Assembly (NCBI GenBank): GCA_965224325.1
Contig: CBDCYT010000020.1
Span: 310,001-374,000, forward strand
DNA: 64,000 nucleotides
Source of the DNA: CBDCMJ01 sp965224325
GTDB taxonomy: Bacteria > Chloroflexota > Dehalococcoidia > Lucifugimonadales > UBA3495
Direction of reading: 5' to 3'
In this document: positions 53,711-61,765 of the stretch, in pieces
Layout: every line of letters starts with the position of its first letter
How positions within the stretch are numbered: the first letter of the stretch is position 1
Made by a program: the position numbers and the translations under genes
Notes under the pieces: model-generated
Told to the model about the DNA's origin: nothing
Seen by the model: the letters and a program-made list of their open reading frames with translations, nothing else
The model's database searches: none

Positions 53711-54598
53711 ATGGACCTTTTTCGCAGCCTGATATTCGTGCCCGGCAACCGGTTGAGCATGCTGGAGAGGGCGCTGGACTTTAAGGCCGACGTAGTCATG
53801 GTGGACTTGGAGGACTCAGTGCCGCCGGCGGAAAAGGCCGCGGCCCGGGAAGTAGCCCGCGAGTGGGTTCCCCGGCTGAACCGCAGCGGCTCCCGAGTTG
53901 GCCGTAAAATAATGGTGCGGGTCAATTCTCTGGACACCGGCTTAACCCGCGACGAAGTGGATGCGGTGGTTGGTCCGGACCTTTATGGCGTCAGCTTGGG
54001 CAAACCCGAGTCGGTTTGGGATATCCGGGAGGTGGACCGCATCATTACTGCCGCTGAGGCCGCGGCCGGCCTAAACCCCCAGCAGATAAAGCTGATACCC
54101 TGGATTGAGAACGCCCGGGCCGTCATGGCGGCCCAGCAAATCGGGGCCGCATCCGGCCGTGTCACCGCCCTGGCGTTCGGGGCCGAGGACTACACCAACG
54201 ATATGGGCGTTGAGCGCACCGACATGGGCGCCGAGGTGTATTTCCCTAGGTCTAGCGTGCCGGTGGCCGCCCGCGCTGCCGGAGTTGCTTCCTTGGACTC
54301 TCCGTTCGTAGCATTCAGGAACACCGAGGGGCTAACGCAAGACGCCCAAGCTGCCCGGCAGATGGGCTATAGCGGGAAATTCGCTATACACCCGTCCCAA
54401 CTTGACATAATCAACCAAGTCTTCAGTCCATCCCCGGAGGAAGTGGAGTACGCCCGCCGGGTGATGGAGGCTTGGGACAAGGCTGAAGCCGGGGGCAGAG
54501 GCTCCGCTGACCTGGACGGGCGCATGATTGACGTGCCGGTATGGAAGCGGGCCCAAAATTTGCTGTCCCTGGCCGAGGCCATTGACGCGCAGCGTTAA
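53711..54598 (+). CDS. HpcH/HpaI aldolase-family CoA ester lyase (CitE-like)
   Basis: The 295 residues begin FRSLIFVPGNRLSMLERAL and continue ADVVMVDLEDSVPPAEKAAA, IMVRVNSLDTG, KLIPWIENARAVMAAQQI, TALAFGAEDYTNDMGVERTD, then GKFAIHPSQLDIINQVFSPS. These are the metal-binding Glu/Asp and the CoA-binding positions of CitE-like lyases (malyl-CoA, citramalyl-CoA or beta-methylmalyl-CoA). Without other citrate lyase subunits nearby it is not a citrate lyase beta subunit proper. The substrate is unresolved. It is followed by folB. Confidence 0.9.
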   Translation: MDLFRSLIFVPGNRLSMLERALDFKADVVMVDLEDSVPPAEKAAAREVAREWVPRLNRSGSRVGRKIMVRVNSLDTGLTRDEVDAVVGPDLYGVSLGKPESVWDIREVDRIITAAEAAAGLNPQQIKLIPWIENARAVMAAQQIGAASGRVTALAFGAEDYTNDMGVERTDMGAEVYFPRSSVPVAARAAGVASLDSPFVAFRNTEGLTQDAQAARQMGYSGKFAIHPSQLDIINQVFSPSPEEVEYARRVMEAWDKAEAGGRGSADLDGRMIDVPVWKRAQNLLSLAEAIDAQR

Positions 54599-54623
54599 GC
54601 CGGTCAATGAGAGCTGAGCGCTG

Positions 54624-55016
54624 ATGGTCGAACACCCCGTTCCCCCGGACCGGATTGTTCTAGAAGGCATAAGAGTCTACGGTTATCACGGGGCCAACCC
54701 GGAAGAGCGGACTTTGGGACAGCCTTATCTGGTGGACTTGGCGGTGGAGTTGGACTTGAGCAAGCCGGGGGCCTCGGACCGCTTGGAGGATACGGTAAGC
54801 TACACTCATCTATACCGTGCCGTGCGCGCCGTCGTTGGGGGTGAGTCCAAGAACCTGTTGGAAGCTACCGCTCAGGCCCTCGCGGACAAGGTGCTGGCCG
54901 AATTTCCGGTCCGCGCCGTGCACGTGGTCTTGAAGAAGCCCCATCCGCCCATCAAGAAGTCGGTTATAGACTGCGCCGCGGTTGAAATATACCGTTCAAG
55001 GAGGGAATCAGCGTGA
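54624..55016 (+). CDS. folB: Dihydroneopterin aldolase
   Basis: The 130 residues match FolB: RIVLEGIRVYGYHGANPEER, LGQPYLVDLAVELDL, DTVSYTHLYRAVRAVV, NLLEATAQALADKVL, and VVLKKPHPPIKKSV with the catalytic Lys/Pro loop. FolB converts dihydroneopterin to hydroxymethyl-dihydropterin in folate synthesis, in the cytosol. Its TGA overlaps the GTG start of the next gene (GTGA), giving coupled translation. The HGANPEER and Glu are intact. Confidence 0.93.
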   Translation: MVEHPVPPDRIVLEGIRVYGYHGANPEERTLGQPYLVDLAVELDLSKPGASDRLEDTVSYTHLYRAVRAVVGGESKNLLEATAQALADKVLAEFPVRAVHVVLKKPHPPIKKSVIDCAAVEIYRSRRESA

Positions 55017-55618
55017 AGGTCCACGAATATCACGAAGGCAACCGTACGCTTCAAGACCGATTTGAGACCCGTGGCTTGGCCGATCGTTTGGCCGGAAGAG
55101 CGGTGGACCGGATTGGAACGGAGGAGAGGGCCTTTATTGAACAGGCCAACATGTTTTTCTTGGCTACCTGTGACCACCGCGGCCTGCCTACGTGCTCGTA
55201 TAAGGGCGGCGACCCCGGCTTCGTCAAGGTAGTGAACGACCGTCTGTTGGCGTTCCCCAACTACGATGGCAACGGCAAATACCAGTCCATGGGCAATCTG
55301 CTGAAAAATCCTAACGTGGGAATGTTATTCGTCGACTTTGAAGGTCAGCAACGGCTCCGCCTGCAAGGTGTCGCTGCTATCGAGGAAGAAGACCCCCTGC
55401 TGTCCGAGTACCCGGAGGCGCAATTCATAATCAGGATCGAAGTTGGAGAGGTCTATAAGAACTGTCCTCGCTATGTCCACAAGTACCAATTGGTCGAGCC
55501 GTCCCAGTACGTGCCCAGTCTAGGCCGGCAAACACCGGTGCCCGAATGGAAGCGAAGGAGCGAGCTGCAGGACGTATTGCCCCAAAGAGACAAGGTGGAA
55601 AACGCCGAGACCGCGTAA
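55013..55618 (+). CDS. Pyridoxamine 5'-phosphate oxidase-family FMN-binding protein
   Basis: It starts at GTG 55013 overlapping folB. The 201 residues have the split-barrel core ANMFFLATCDHRGLPTCSYK, GGDPGFVKVVNDRLLAFPNY, NGKYQSMGNLLKNPNVGMLF, and a C-terminal KNCPRYVHKYQLVEPSQYVP. The latter resembles PNPOx-like proteins with an extended tail carrying NCPRYxHK. FMN binding is likely; the substrate is unknown. It differs from the smaller relative at 28503-28946. Confidence 0.87.
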   Translation: MKVHEYHEGNRTLQDRFETRGLADRLAGRAVDRIGTEERAFIEQANMFFLATCDHRGLPTCSYKGGDPGFVKVVNDRLLAFPNYDGNGKYQSMGNLLKNPNVGMLFVDFEGQQRLRLQGVAAIEEEDPLLSEYPEAQFIIRIEVGEVYKNCPRYVHKYQLVEPSQYVPSLGRQTPVPEWKRRSELQDVLPQRDKVENAETA

Positions 55619-55675
55619 AATCGCCCGCGAATCCATGACTCATGCCAAGGTGGAACAAGGTTATCGGAGCGGATG

Positions 55676-55743
55676 CAGGGCCCATGCGAGCCAACCCAGA
55701 AACGGGAACCATGCGAGCCGACCCAGAAAATGAAGAGGCCCTG
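55676..55743. repeat. Family B inverted-repeat element, copy 4 (68 bp, without core palindrome)
   Basis: It starts CAGGGCCCATG and ends AATGAAGAGGCCCTG, with the exact 10-bp target duplication GGAGCGGATG at 55666-55675 and 55744-55753. The interior is only two ATGCGAGCCNACCCAGAAA repeats. This smallest copy shows that the ends, not the core, define the family. Confidence 0.88.
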
Positions 55744-55893
55744 GGAGCGGATGGCGCAATGTTGTTTTTCAAGCTGGGGTTGTGATAATCTGACGCAGCA
55801 CGGCGCTTTAACGCCGCGTTTCTCTTTCTGAATTGCGATTGTCCAAATCGCCGTTAAAACGATACCCAAATACCCTGGAGAACGGAGCCGGCC

Positions 55894-56100
55894 ATGAGAT
55901 GTCAACTTTGTCTTAAGTCGGGCATGAGCGGCAACAACGTCAGCCACTCAAACCGGCACACCAAGACCCGGTTCAAGGCCAATGTCCATAAGCAGACCCT
56001 CTTTCACGAGGGTAAGCAGGTCAAGGTGAAAATTTGCAGCCGGTGCCTACGCTCCGTGCACAAGTCGCCAAAGGTGCGGAAAGCGCTGTCCAGCGTCTAA
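55894..56100 (+). CDS. rpmB: 50S ribosomal protein L28
   Basis: The 68 residues read MRCQLCLKSGMSGNNVSHSN, then RHTKTRFKANVHKQTLFHEG, and end with KVKICSRCLRSVHKSPKVRK. Two CxxC pairs mark the zinc-binding C+ form of L28. It is of normal length, monocistronic, and convergent with rpe with only 9 bp between them. Confidence 0.96.
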   Translation: MRCQLCLKSGMSGNNVSHSNRHTKTRFKANVHKQTLFHEGKQVKVKICSRCLRSVHKSPKVRKALSSV

Positions 56101-56109
56101 ATTCCGTCT

Positions 56110-56811
56110 CTAGACCGGCGCCAGTCCCTGGAGGCAGCACCGCATCCGGCCCATCGCCGCAGCCACCGGCTCCTCCGAGTTGAAGATACCGGTGCCCGAC
56201 ACCAGGATACTGGCTCCCGCCTTGACACACTCCTTGGCCGTCCAGTCGGCCTTGATGCCGCCGTCCACCTCTATTTGTGCGTCGTAACCCCCTCCGGTGA
56301 TGGTCTGACGCAACCTCTCGATCTTTCCCAACGTCCCAGGTATGAACGACTGGCCGCCGAAGCCGGGGTTTACGCTCATCACCAATACCATGTCCAGGAG
56401 GGGAAGGACCTCCTCCAACGCGGAGAGCGGGGTGCCTGGATTGACGGCCACGCCCACCTGCTGGCCTTGGCTCTTGATTCTTTCGACAGTGCGGTGCAGG
56501 TGGGGGCATGCCTCGGCGTGGACGATTATTTGGTCGCTGGGGGCCTTCATGAAGTTGGCCAACAGATTGTCCGGCTGCTGGATCATCAAGTGGATGTTAA
56601 GGGGAATATGGGTGGCCCGGCGGATGGCGTCCACCACCACCTCGCCCAAGGAAATGTTGGGGACAAACTGACCGTCCATCACATCCACGTGAATCAAGTC
56701 GGCGCCCGCCTCGGAGACCTCCCGCACTTGCTGCTCCAGATTGCCGAAATCCGCCGCCAGGATTGAAGGAGCTATCCGCACTTGAGTTTCCGAGCTCTTC
56801 TCAGACACCAT
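56110..56811 (-). CDS. rpe: Ribulose-phosphate 3-epimerase
   Basis: ATG at 56809-56811 follows GGAGGCGGAGG. The 233 residues have the Rpe barrel: IAPSILAADFGNLEQQV, LIHVDVMDGQFVPNISLG (catalytic Asp), PLNIHLMIQQPDNLLANF, VLVMSVNPGFGGQSFIP, and QIEVDGGIKADWTAKECVKA (second Asp). It interconverts ribulose 5-phosphate and xylulose 5-phosphate in the pentose phosphate pathway. Its start lies inside the end of argH (11-bp overlap), so they are co-transcribed, an uncommon pairing of functions. Confidence 0.95.
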   Translation of the reverse strand: MVSEKSSETQVRIAPSILAADFGNLEQQVREVSEAGADLIHVDVMDGQFVPNISLGEVVVDAIRRATHIPLNIHLMIQQPDNLLANFMKAPSDQIIVHAEACPHLHRTVERIKSQGQQVGVAVNPGTPLSALEEVLPLLDMVLVMSVNPGFGGQSFIPGTLGKIERLRQTITGGGYDAQIEVDGGIKADWTAKECVKAGASILVSGTGIFNSEEPVAAAMGRMRCCLQGLAPV

Positions 56812-58150
56812 GGTCCTCCGCCTCCAGCAATTTCCTGGCCAAATCCAGCGCCTCGGCAACCTGTCCGGGGGCGGTGCCGCCCGGAATATTCCTCGCCGCC
56901 GCAGACGAGTGGGCCGTAATCCCGTATACCCCTTCGTCGAAGTGCGGAGAGAACCGGCGGTACTCCTCCAAATCCAGCGCCAGCAGGTCTTTGTCCTGGG
57001 ATTCGCAATACCTGCACAACTCCGCCACGGCGGAGTGGGCTTCCCGGAACGGGGTCCCCTTGCCTACCAGGTAGTCTGCCATGTCCGTAGCCAGGGCTTG
57101 GCTGTCTCCCGCCAACCTGGTTACCCGGTCCACGTGCAGCCTCATTCCGCCCAGCATTCCCTGAAAGACATCCAGCGTCGCCAGCAAGGTGTCGGCAGTG
57201 TCGAAGAGGCCTTCCTTGTCCTCTTGCAGGTCACGGTTGTAGGTCAGGGGTAGGCCCTTCATCACTGTCAATAGCCCCGTAAGATGGCCGTAGACCCGTC
57301 CGGTCTTACCCCGGGCCAACTCCGCGAAATCCGGGTTGCGCTTTTGGGGCATGATGCTGCTGCCGGTAGTGAACTGCTCTGCCAGTGAAATGAACCCGAA
57401 TTCCCGGCTGGACCACAATACGATCTCCTCTGCCAAGCGAGAGATGTGCATCATGCATACCGAGGCGGCAGCCAGATACTCAATCACGAAGTCGCGGTCG
57501 GAAACGGCGTCCATGCTGTTGGCGCTGACTTCGGCGAACCCCAACTCGCTCGCTAGAAATTCCCGGTCCGTGGGGTAAGCGACCCCAGCCAACGCGCCGC
57601 TGCCTAAGGGCATGACGTCGGCCCTCCGGTAGCAGTCCCGAAAGCGGCCCACGTCTCGCTGGAACATCTGGAAATAGGCCAGCATGTGGTGAGCGAAGAG
57701 CACCGGCTGGGCCCTCTGGGTGTGGGTGTATCCTGGCATGAGCACGCCGGTGTGCGCCTCGGCCAGATTGACCAGGGACCATTGTGCTCCATGGAGCCCT
57801 TTGAGGGTGAGGGCAATAGCTTCCTTGATGTACATCCGCATGTCCAAGGCGATCTGGTCGTTACGGGAACGGCCGGTATGCAGGCGTCCGGCTGCTGGAC
57901 CGATCAACTGGCGCAGACGGCTTTCTATGTTGGTGTGTAAGTCCTCCAACGAACGGTCCCAAGGAAAGACGTCGGCCTCGATTTCCAACCGAATCCGCCC
58001 CAAACCCTCGATGATCGCCCCGGCATCCTCCTGGCTGATGATGTCCTGTTTTGCCAGCATGCGGGTGTGGGCCACCGAGCCGTCTAAATCGTGGCGGTAT
58101 AGCCGTTTGTCATAATGAATGGAGCTAGTGTAGTGACTGGGATCTGACAT
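56801..58150 (-). CDS. argH: Argininosuccinate lyase
   Basis: ATG at 58148-58150 gives a 449-residue protein of usual length, with DGSVAHTRMLAKQDIIS, LHTGRSRNDQIALDMRMYI, MPGYTHTQRAQPVLFAHHML, and the fumarase-superfamily signature TGSSIMPQKRNPDFAELARG with the catalytic Ser. ArgH splits argininosuccinate to arginine and fumarate. Longer upstream frames run to 58231 but lack a site. It ends 11 bp inside rpe. The frame is intact. The upstream region holds the 58.25-kb mobile element. Confidence 0.95.
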   Translation of the reverse strand: MSDPSHYTSSIHYDKRLYRHDLDGSVAHTRMLAKQDIISQEDAGAIIEGLGRIRLEIEADVFPWDRSLEDLHTNIESRLRQLIGPAAGRLHTGRSRNDQIALDMRMYIKEAIALTLKGLHGAQWSLVNLAEAHTGVLMPGYTHTQRAQPVLFAHHMLAYFQMFQRDVGRFRDCYRRADVMPLGSGALAGVAYPTDREFLASELGFAEVSANSMDAVSDRDFVIEYLAAASVCMMHISRLAEEIVLWSSREFGFISLAEQFTTGSSIMPQKRNPDFAELARGKTGRVYGHLTGLLTVMKGLPLTYNRDLQEDKEGLFDTADTLLATLDVFQGMLGGMRLHVDRVTRLAGDSQALATDMADYLVGKGTPFREAHSAVAELCRYCESQDKDLLALDLEEYRRFSPHFDEGVYGITAHSSAAARNIPGGTAPGQVAEALDLARKLLEAEDHGV

Positions 58151-58360
58151 TAGTGGTCCGGTCCGACGTCTGTCGGTTGATGGCTCGTATGTACGGTAAA
58201 AACTATACTCCTGCTTACCGTTGGTCCTCAAGGACTGCCTTACCGGAGTCCGGGTCTTTTAGTTTTCGCGACAACTGCTGTCTTCCCACGCACCTTGGGC
58301 TTGTCCAATGGCGGTCCAACACCAAGTACGTGTGGATTCCCGCTTCCGCGGGAATGACGG

Positions 58361-58620
58361 GTGAGCGGCGGGATGGATTCCCGCTCCCCGGTCGGGGTCG
58401 GGGACAAGCTTCGCGGGAATGACGGGTGAGCGGCGGGATGGATTCCCGCTCCCCGATCGGGGTCGGGGACAAGCTTCGGGGGAAAGACGGGTGAGCGGCG
58501 GGATGGGTTCCGGCTCCCCGATCGGGGCCGAGGACAAGCTTCGGGGGAAAGACAGGTGAGCGGCGGGATGGGTTCCGGCTCCCCGATCGGGGCCGAGGAC
58601 AAGCTTCGGGGGAAAGACGG
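58361..58620. repeat. Four tandem 65-bp units inside the mobile element
   Basis: GTGAGCGGCGGGATGG starts units at 58361, 58426, 58491 and 58556, each with a CCCCGATCGGGG-type palindrome and GACAAGCTTCG. The period is exactly 65 bp with few substitutions (for example CCCCGGTCGGGG in the first). There are no unique spacers. Confidence 0.92.
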
Positions 58621-58651
58621 GTGAGCGGCGGGTGTGACCGGCGCCACACAA

Positions 58652-58966
58652 TTAAGACACCCCGGGGTGATAGACGGCCCAGGGTAGGAGGGCGCGAAGG
58701 AGGCGTTCTGGGCTGGGTTCCTGGCAGAGAGAGGCGCAGCGCTCAAGGTAGCGGGCGGCAACGGAGAAGGTCGAGAGAAGGAAACCCGCGCCGGCGACCC
58801 GGCGAACGAAGGCCTGGGGAGAAGGTGTGGGCCGCTTATCCGCCTGGGCGCACGCCCATTGGGTGCAGAGGTCCCCGGCCGCGCGTTGGACCATGGGCTG
58901 GGCGTAGGGCAGGGCCAATCTCCGGCGGAGGGAGCGGATGCGGGCCCGCAAAGAGCTAAGTGTCAT
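58652..58966 (-). CDS. Gene B of the mobile element: small basic protein of unknown function
   Basis: ATG at 58964-58966 follows GAGGAG. The 104 residues are Arg/Ala/Leu rich and helical (SSLRARIRSLRRRLALPYAQ; GAGFLLSTFSVAARYLERCA; SPERLLRALLPWAVYHPGVS). No domain is recognised. The TAA stop lies within the CACACAATTAAG motif of the element, so the gene belongs to it. The sequence GAGAAATCTGTATGA before the start is repeated at the end of gene A. A longer frame joins A and B but is an artefact of the frameshift in A. Confidence 0.55.
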   Translation of the reverse strand: MTLSSLRARIRSLRRRLALPYAQPMVQRAAGDLCTQWACAQADKRPTPSPQAFVRRVAGAGFLLSTFSVAARYLERCASLCQEPSPERLLRALLPWAVYHPGVS

Positions 58967-59033
58967 ACAGATTTCTCCTCGTAATTCGAGAGCCTCACCA
59001 CGAACGGCCAAGGGCATCCCGCGTGAGTGATGT

Positions 59034-59452
59034 TCATACAGATTTCTCCCGGGCGGGCCGAAGGGGCAGGGCAGCCTCCAGGGCCTGGACTTGGTCATGC
59101 AGGTCTTGGATTTCGGGATTTCGCCAAATTTGGCGGAGTAATTGAGGACGGCGCGGATGGCGCGGAGGCGGATCTCCGGGTTCTGATTCTCGAGAAGGTT
59201 GCCGAGGTGAAGGACAGCTTGAAAGGTGAGGCTTTGGAGGCAGCCTTTGGCGAGCTCGGCGGACTGGCGCTGCAGTTGGGCAAGTTGGTCGCGGAATTCG
59301 GGGTCCTGGAGCCAACGGTGCAAAGTGCGGCGGCCCGCTTTGGAGAGGCGGGAGGCCTGGGCGATGGAGGGGGCGGCGGCGAGAATGGGGAGCGCCGATT
59401 GCTGGCGTGGAGAGAGGCCGGAGTTTTTTATTTCAGGGCCGTTGTGAGCCAT
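59034..59452 (-). pseudogene. Gene A of the mobile element: HTH (terminase-small/Tnp-like) protein, frameshifted
   Basis: From ATG 59452 the frame reads LSPRQQSALPILAAAPSIAQ, ASRLSKAGRRTLHRWLQDPE, FRDQLAQLQRQSAELAKGCL. This is a helix-turn-helix of the phBC6A51/terminase small subunit or transposase HTH type, followed by HEAT-like helices (NPEIRLRAIRAVLNYSAKFG). Near 59112 a shift is needed to reach EIQDLHDQVQALEAALPLRP, then AREKSV, a coiled-coil end that stops at 59034. A short duplication of GAAATCC at that point could be the cause. It would bind DNA; no catalytic transposase domain is present. Confidence 0.65.
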
Positions 59453-59873
59453 GGCCTCAGTGGCCGTTTGATAGATTTGGCAGGGTGCTAATAGTTGCCT
59501 ATCAACAGCGTAGGGAGTGGTCATCGGAGGGGGCAAGGGCGAGGTGTCGCGGGTTTAGGACGAGGGGGCCCTTTAGTTTTGGCGACGACTCCTGTTTTCC
59601 CATGCGCTTTGGGCTGGTCCAATGGCAGTCCAACATCAAGAACGCATGGATTCCCGCTTTCGCGGGAAAGACGGGTGAGCGGCGGGTATGACGGGCGGCA
59701 CACAATTAAGAGACCCTGTTACCGGAGTCCGTGCTACAATTTGGTTGGTATGTCGATGGCCGGGCGCGCCCTCAACAGGGCATCGATGGGGCGTTGACGG
59801 GATATCCGGTCTCGTGAGCCTGCCATGGTCGCAGGCGACGGCGTAAATCAACCGGAACACAGGGAGAATTGAC

Positions 59874-60233
59874 ATGGACCGTCTCAATCAGGAGAAGTGC
59901 GTGGCTTGCCGCCGCGATTCACCTCCGGCGACGTCCCAGGATGTGGCCGAACTACATCCCCAAGTCATTGAATGGGAGATCCTCACGGAAGACGGCATCA
60001 ATAAACTTGACCGTGTGTTCCGGTTTCCGGACTTCCAAAATGCCCTGGACTTCACCAATACGCTGGGAGCCTTGGCGGAATCCGAAGGTCACCATCCAAG
60101 GTTGGTAACCGAGTGGGGACGTGTCAAGGTGACTTGGTGGACCCATAAGATACGCAATCTGCACCGCAACGACTTCATAATGGCCGCCAAGTCGGACCAA
60201 CTATATCAGCAAGTGGCGCCGGAGGCAGCCTAG
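59874..60233 (+). CDS. phhB: 4a-hydroxytetrahydrobiopterin dehydratase (pterin-4a-carbinolamine dehydratase)
   Basis: ATG 59874 follows GGGAGAATTG. The 119 residues contain CVACRRDSPPAT at the start and the PCD active-site pattern ESEGHHPRL, then VKVTWWTH and HRNDFIMAAK. This fits the E-x3-H-H-P...W...H...D signature. It dehydrates the 4a-carbinolamine pterin formed by aromatic amino acid hydroxylases; many bacteria use it in molybdopterin-related or pterin recycling roles. No hydroxylase gene is nearby. Confidence 0.92.
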   Translation: MDRLNQEKCVACRRDSPPATSQDVAELHPQVIEWEILTEDGINKLDRVFRFPDFQNALDFTNTLGALAESEGHHPRLVTEWGRVKVTWWTHKIRNLHRNDFIMAAKSDQLYQQVAPEAA

Positions 60234-60589
60234 ATAATTCCAAGCCTACGCCCTCCTCCAGGCCGCAGATCACTGCCGTTGCTCCGCCTATCGTTGTTCC
60301 GGCGTCCGTTGCTCCGCCTGCTGTTGTTCCGCCTGCCGTTGCTTTGAAAGTTTGGTCTCACGCCAACCCCAGGGTGACGCCTTACCCTAAGGCTCAATGC
60401 TCTGACCGCGTCCAGGTGCGGCGGTCCGGCCAGCCTACGGGTAAGTTGGGCCAAGTTAAACGGTCAGAATGTCCCCCACAGAGCATTGGGCTAAGGATGT
60501 TTGTTTACCACGCCGGTCCTTTGGGTGGATGCCGAATCCGCCTTCAGGGGGAAAGCTAGCGAAAAATCAGGACTTCGGGAGAGTTGGTC
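60234..60589. other. Intergenic with a short GTTGYTCCGCCT repeat
   Basis: Near 60278-60342 the motif GTTGCTCCGCCT and close variants (GTTGTTCCGCCT, GTTGTTCCGGCG) occur about five times. No gene. Confidence 0.5.
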
Positions 60590-61630
60590 ATGAGGGTGTT
60601 TTACCGTCTAGGGTCCAAAAGTCTAAGCGCGGTTGCGTCGGAAGCTGCCTGGGCCGAGTCGATGGGTTATGACGGGATATCCAGTAACGAGACAGCCCAT
60701 GACTCCTTCCTCCCTCTGGCCCTGGCCGCTGCCGCCACTTCCCGGGTTATGTTGGAGACCAGGGTAGCCATTGCTTTCCCACGGTCGCCCATGATCGTCG
60801 CCCATACCAGCCGGGACCTGCAGGAGCTGTCTAAGGGCCGCTTTCGCCTGGGTCTGGGCACTCAAGTCAAAGGCCACATTGAGCGCCGCTTCTCAGTGGA
60901 GTGGGGGTCTCCCGGACCGAGACTGCGGGAATACGTCGAGTCGTTACGGTGTATCTGGGACTGTTGGCAAAACGGTGACCAAGAAGGTAACCGCCTGGAC
61001 TACCAGGGGCGGTTTTATCAGTTCTCTTTGATGACGCCGTTCTTCAGCCCGGGCCCCAGCCAACACCCGGCGCCCTCGATTTTTACCGGAGCGGTTAACA
61101 GCTACAATTGCCGGGTCGCCGGTGAAGTAAGCGACGGCTTGGCGCTGCATAGCCTCACCTCGGCCCCTTATATACAGCGAGTGGTGAAGCCCGGCTTGGA
61201 GCAGGGCGCCGAGCGGGCCGGCAGAGACCCCAGGACCATTCAGATCAGCGGCGGAGGTTTCATAGCAACCGGCCCCAATAAGGCCAGCATCCAAGCCGCA
61301 CAGGCCGAGGTGCGCCGGCGCATCGCTTTTTACGCCTCCACGCGGAGCTACTTCCCGGTGTTGGAATGCCACGGATTCTTGGAAGTGGGGCAGCTCCTTC
61401 ACCAGATGTCGCTGCGCGGCGAGTGGGCTGAAATGGCGGAAATGGTGAGTGACGAGATGCTGGACGCCTTTTCCGTGGCCGGTGAGTACGACGAGGTGGC
61501 GGAGAAATTCGTCGAGCGATACGGCGGGTTGCTGGACGAGGTGAATTTTTCCGTGTACACCTCGTCAACGCCGGAGGAAGGGCAGATCCGGAAGATCATC
61601 AAGCGGCTACAGGAAACCCCGGCGCACTGA
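60590..61630 (+). CDS. LLM-class F420-dependent oxidoreductase (TIGR03617-like)
   Basis: ATG 60590 is taken over a TTG two codons before it; GAGAG lies upstream. The 346 residues show the luciferase-like barrel: ASEAAWAESMGYDGISSNET, FLPLALAAAATSRVMLETRV, AIAFPRSPMIVAHTSRDLQE, LSKGRFRLGLGTQVKGHIER, and the late IQISGGGFIATGPNK. The GLGTQVKxHIERR block is typical of the TIGR03617 F420 subgroup. Hydride transfer from F420H2 to an unknown substrate is expected. It ends with TGA. The IS21 element begins soon after. Confidence 0.88.
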   Translation: MRVFYRLGSKSLSAVASEAAWAESMGYDGISSNETAHDSFLPLALAAAATSRVMLETRVAIAFPRSPMIVAHTSRDLQELSKGRFRLGLGTQVKGHIERRFSVEWGSPGPRLREYVESLRCIWDCWQNGDQEGNRLDYQGRFYQFSLMTPFFSPGPSQHPAPSIFTGAVNSYNCRVAGEVSDGLALHSLTSAPYIQRVVKPGLEQGAERAGRDPRTIQISGGGFIATGPNKASIQAAQAEVRRRIAFYASTRSYFPVLECHGFLEVGQLLHQMSLRGEWAEMAEMVSDEMLDAFSVAGEYDEVAEKFVERYGGLLDEVNFSVYTSSTPEEGQIRKIIKRLQETPAH

Positions 61631-61765
61631 CCACCCAACGCACTATTGCCGCCACCGTGTAAGCGGCGGAGATAAAGTGGGCCGTGCGGGCGGAGGATTG
61701 CTGAGTATCGGCGACTAAATACTGTACCGCCCGCCATCATTCATAGGGTCATAGCCGACCCATGG

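Larger units (their letters stand above)
58251..59718. mobile_element. Family B-type mobile element carrying two HTH-type genes
   Basis: The ends CGGGTCTTTTAGTTTTC (58251) and the reverse complement of the right end, CAGGGTCTCTTAATTG, form inverted repeats like those of family B. TTACCGGAGTC at 58240-58250 is exactly repeated at 59719-59729 (13 bp if CG is counted), a target duplication. About 110 bp at each side (58254-58378 and 59570-59690) are direct repeats of each other, including the core palindrome, and each ends with CACACAATTAAGASACC. Between them lie gene A, gene B and four 65-bp tandem units. As I recall, CAGGG ends with 8-10 bp duplications are typical of ISAs1-family elements. 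Confidence 0.75.

Noticed and set aside
58361..58660. Tandem palindromic units resembling a CRISPR array
   Set aside because: The units are contiguous 65-bp near-identical repeats without unique spacers, and no cas gene is present.
58652..59536. A single 294-codon gene spanning the mobile element
   Set aside because: It joins the frameshifted end of gene A to gene B; each part has its own start, ribosome binding site and natural end in separate frames.
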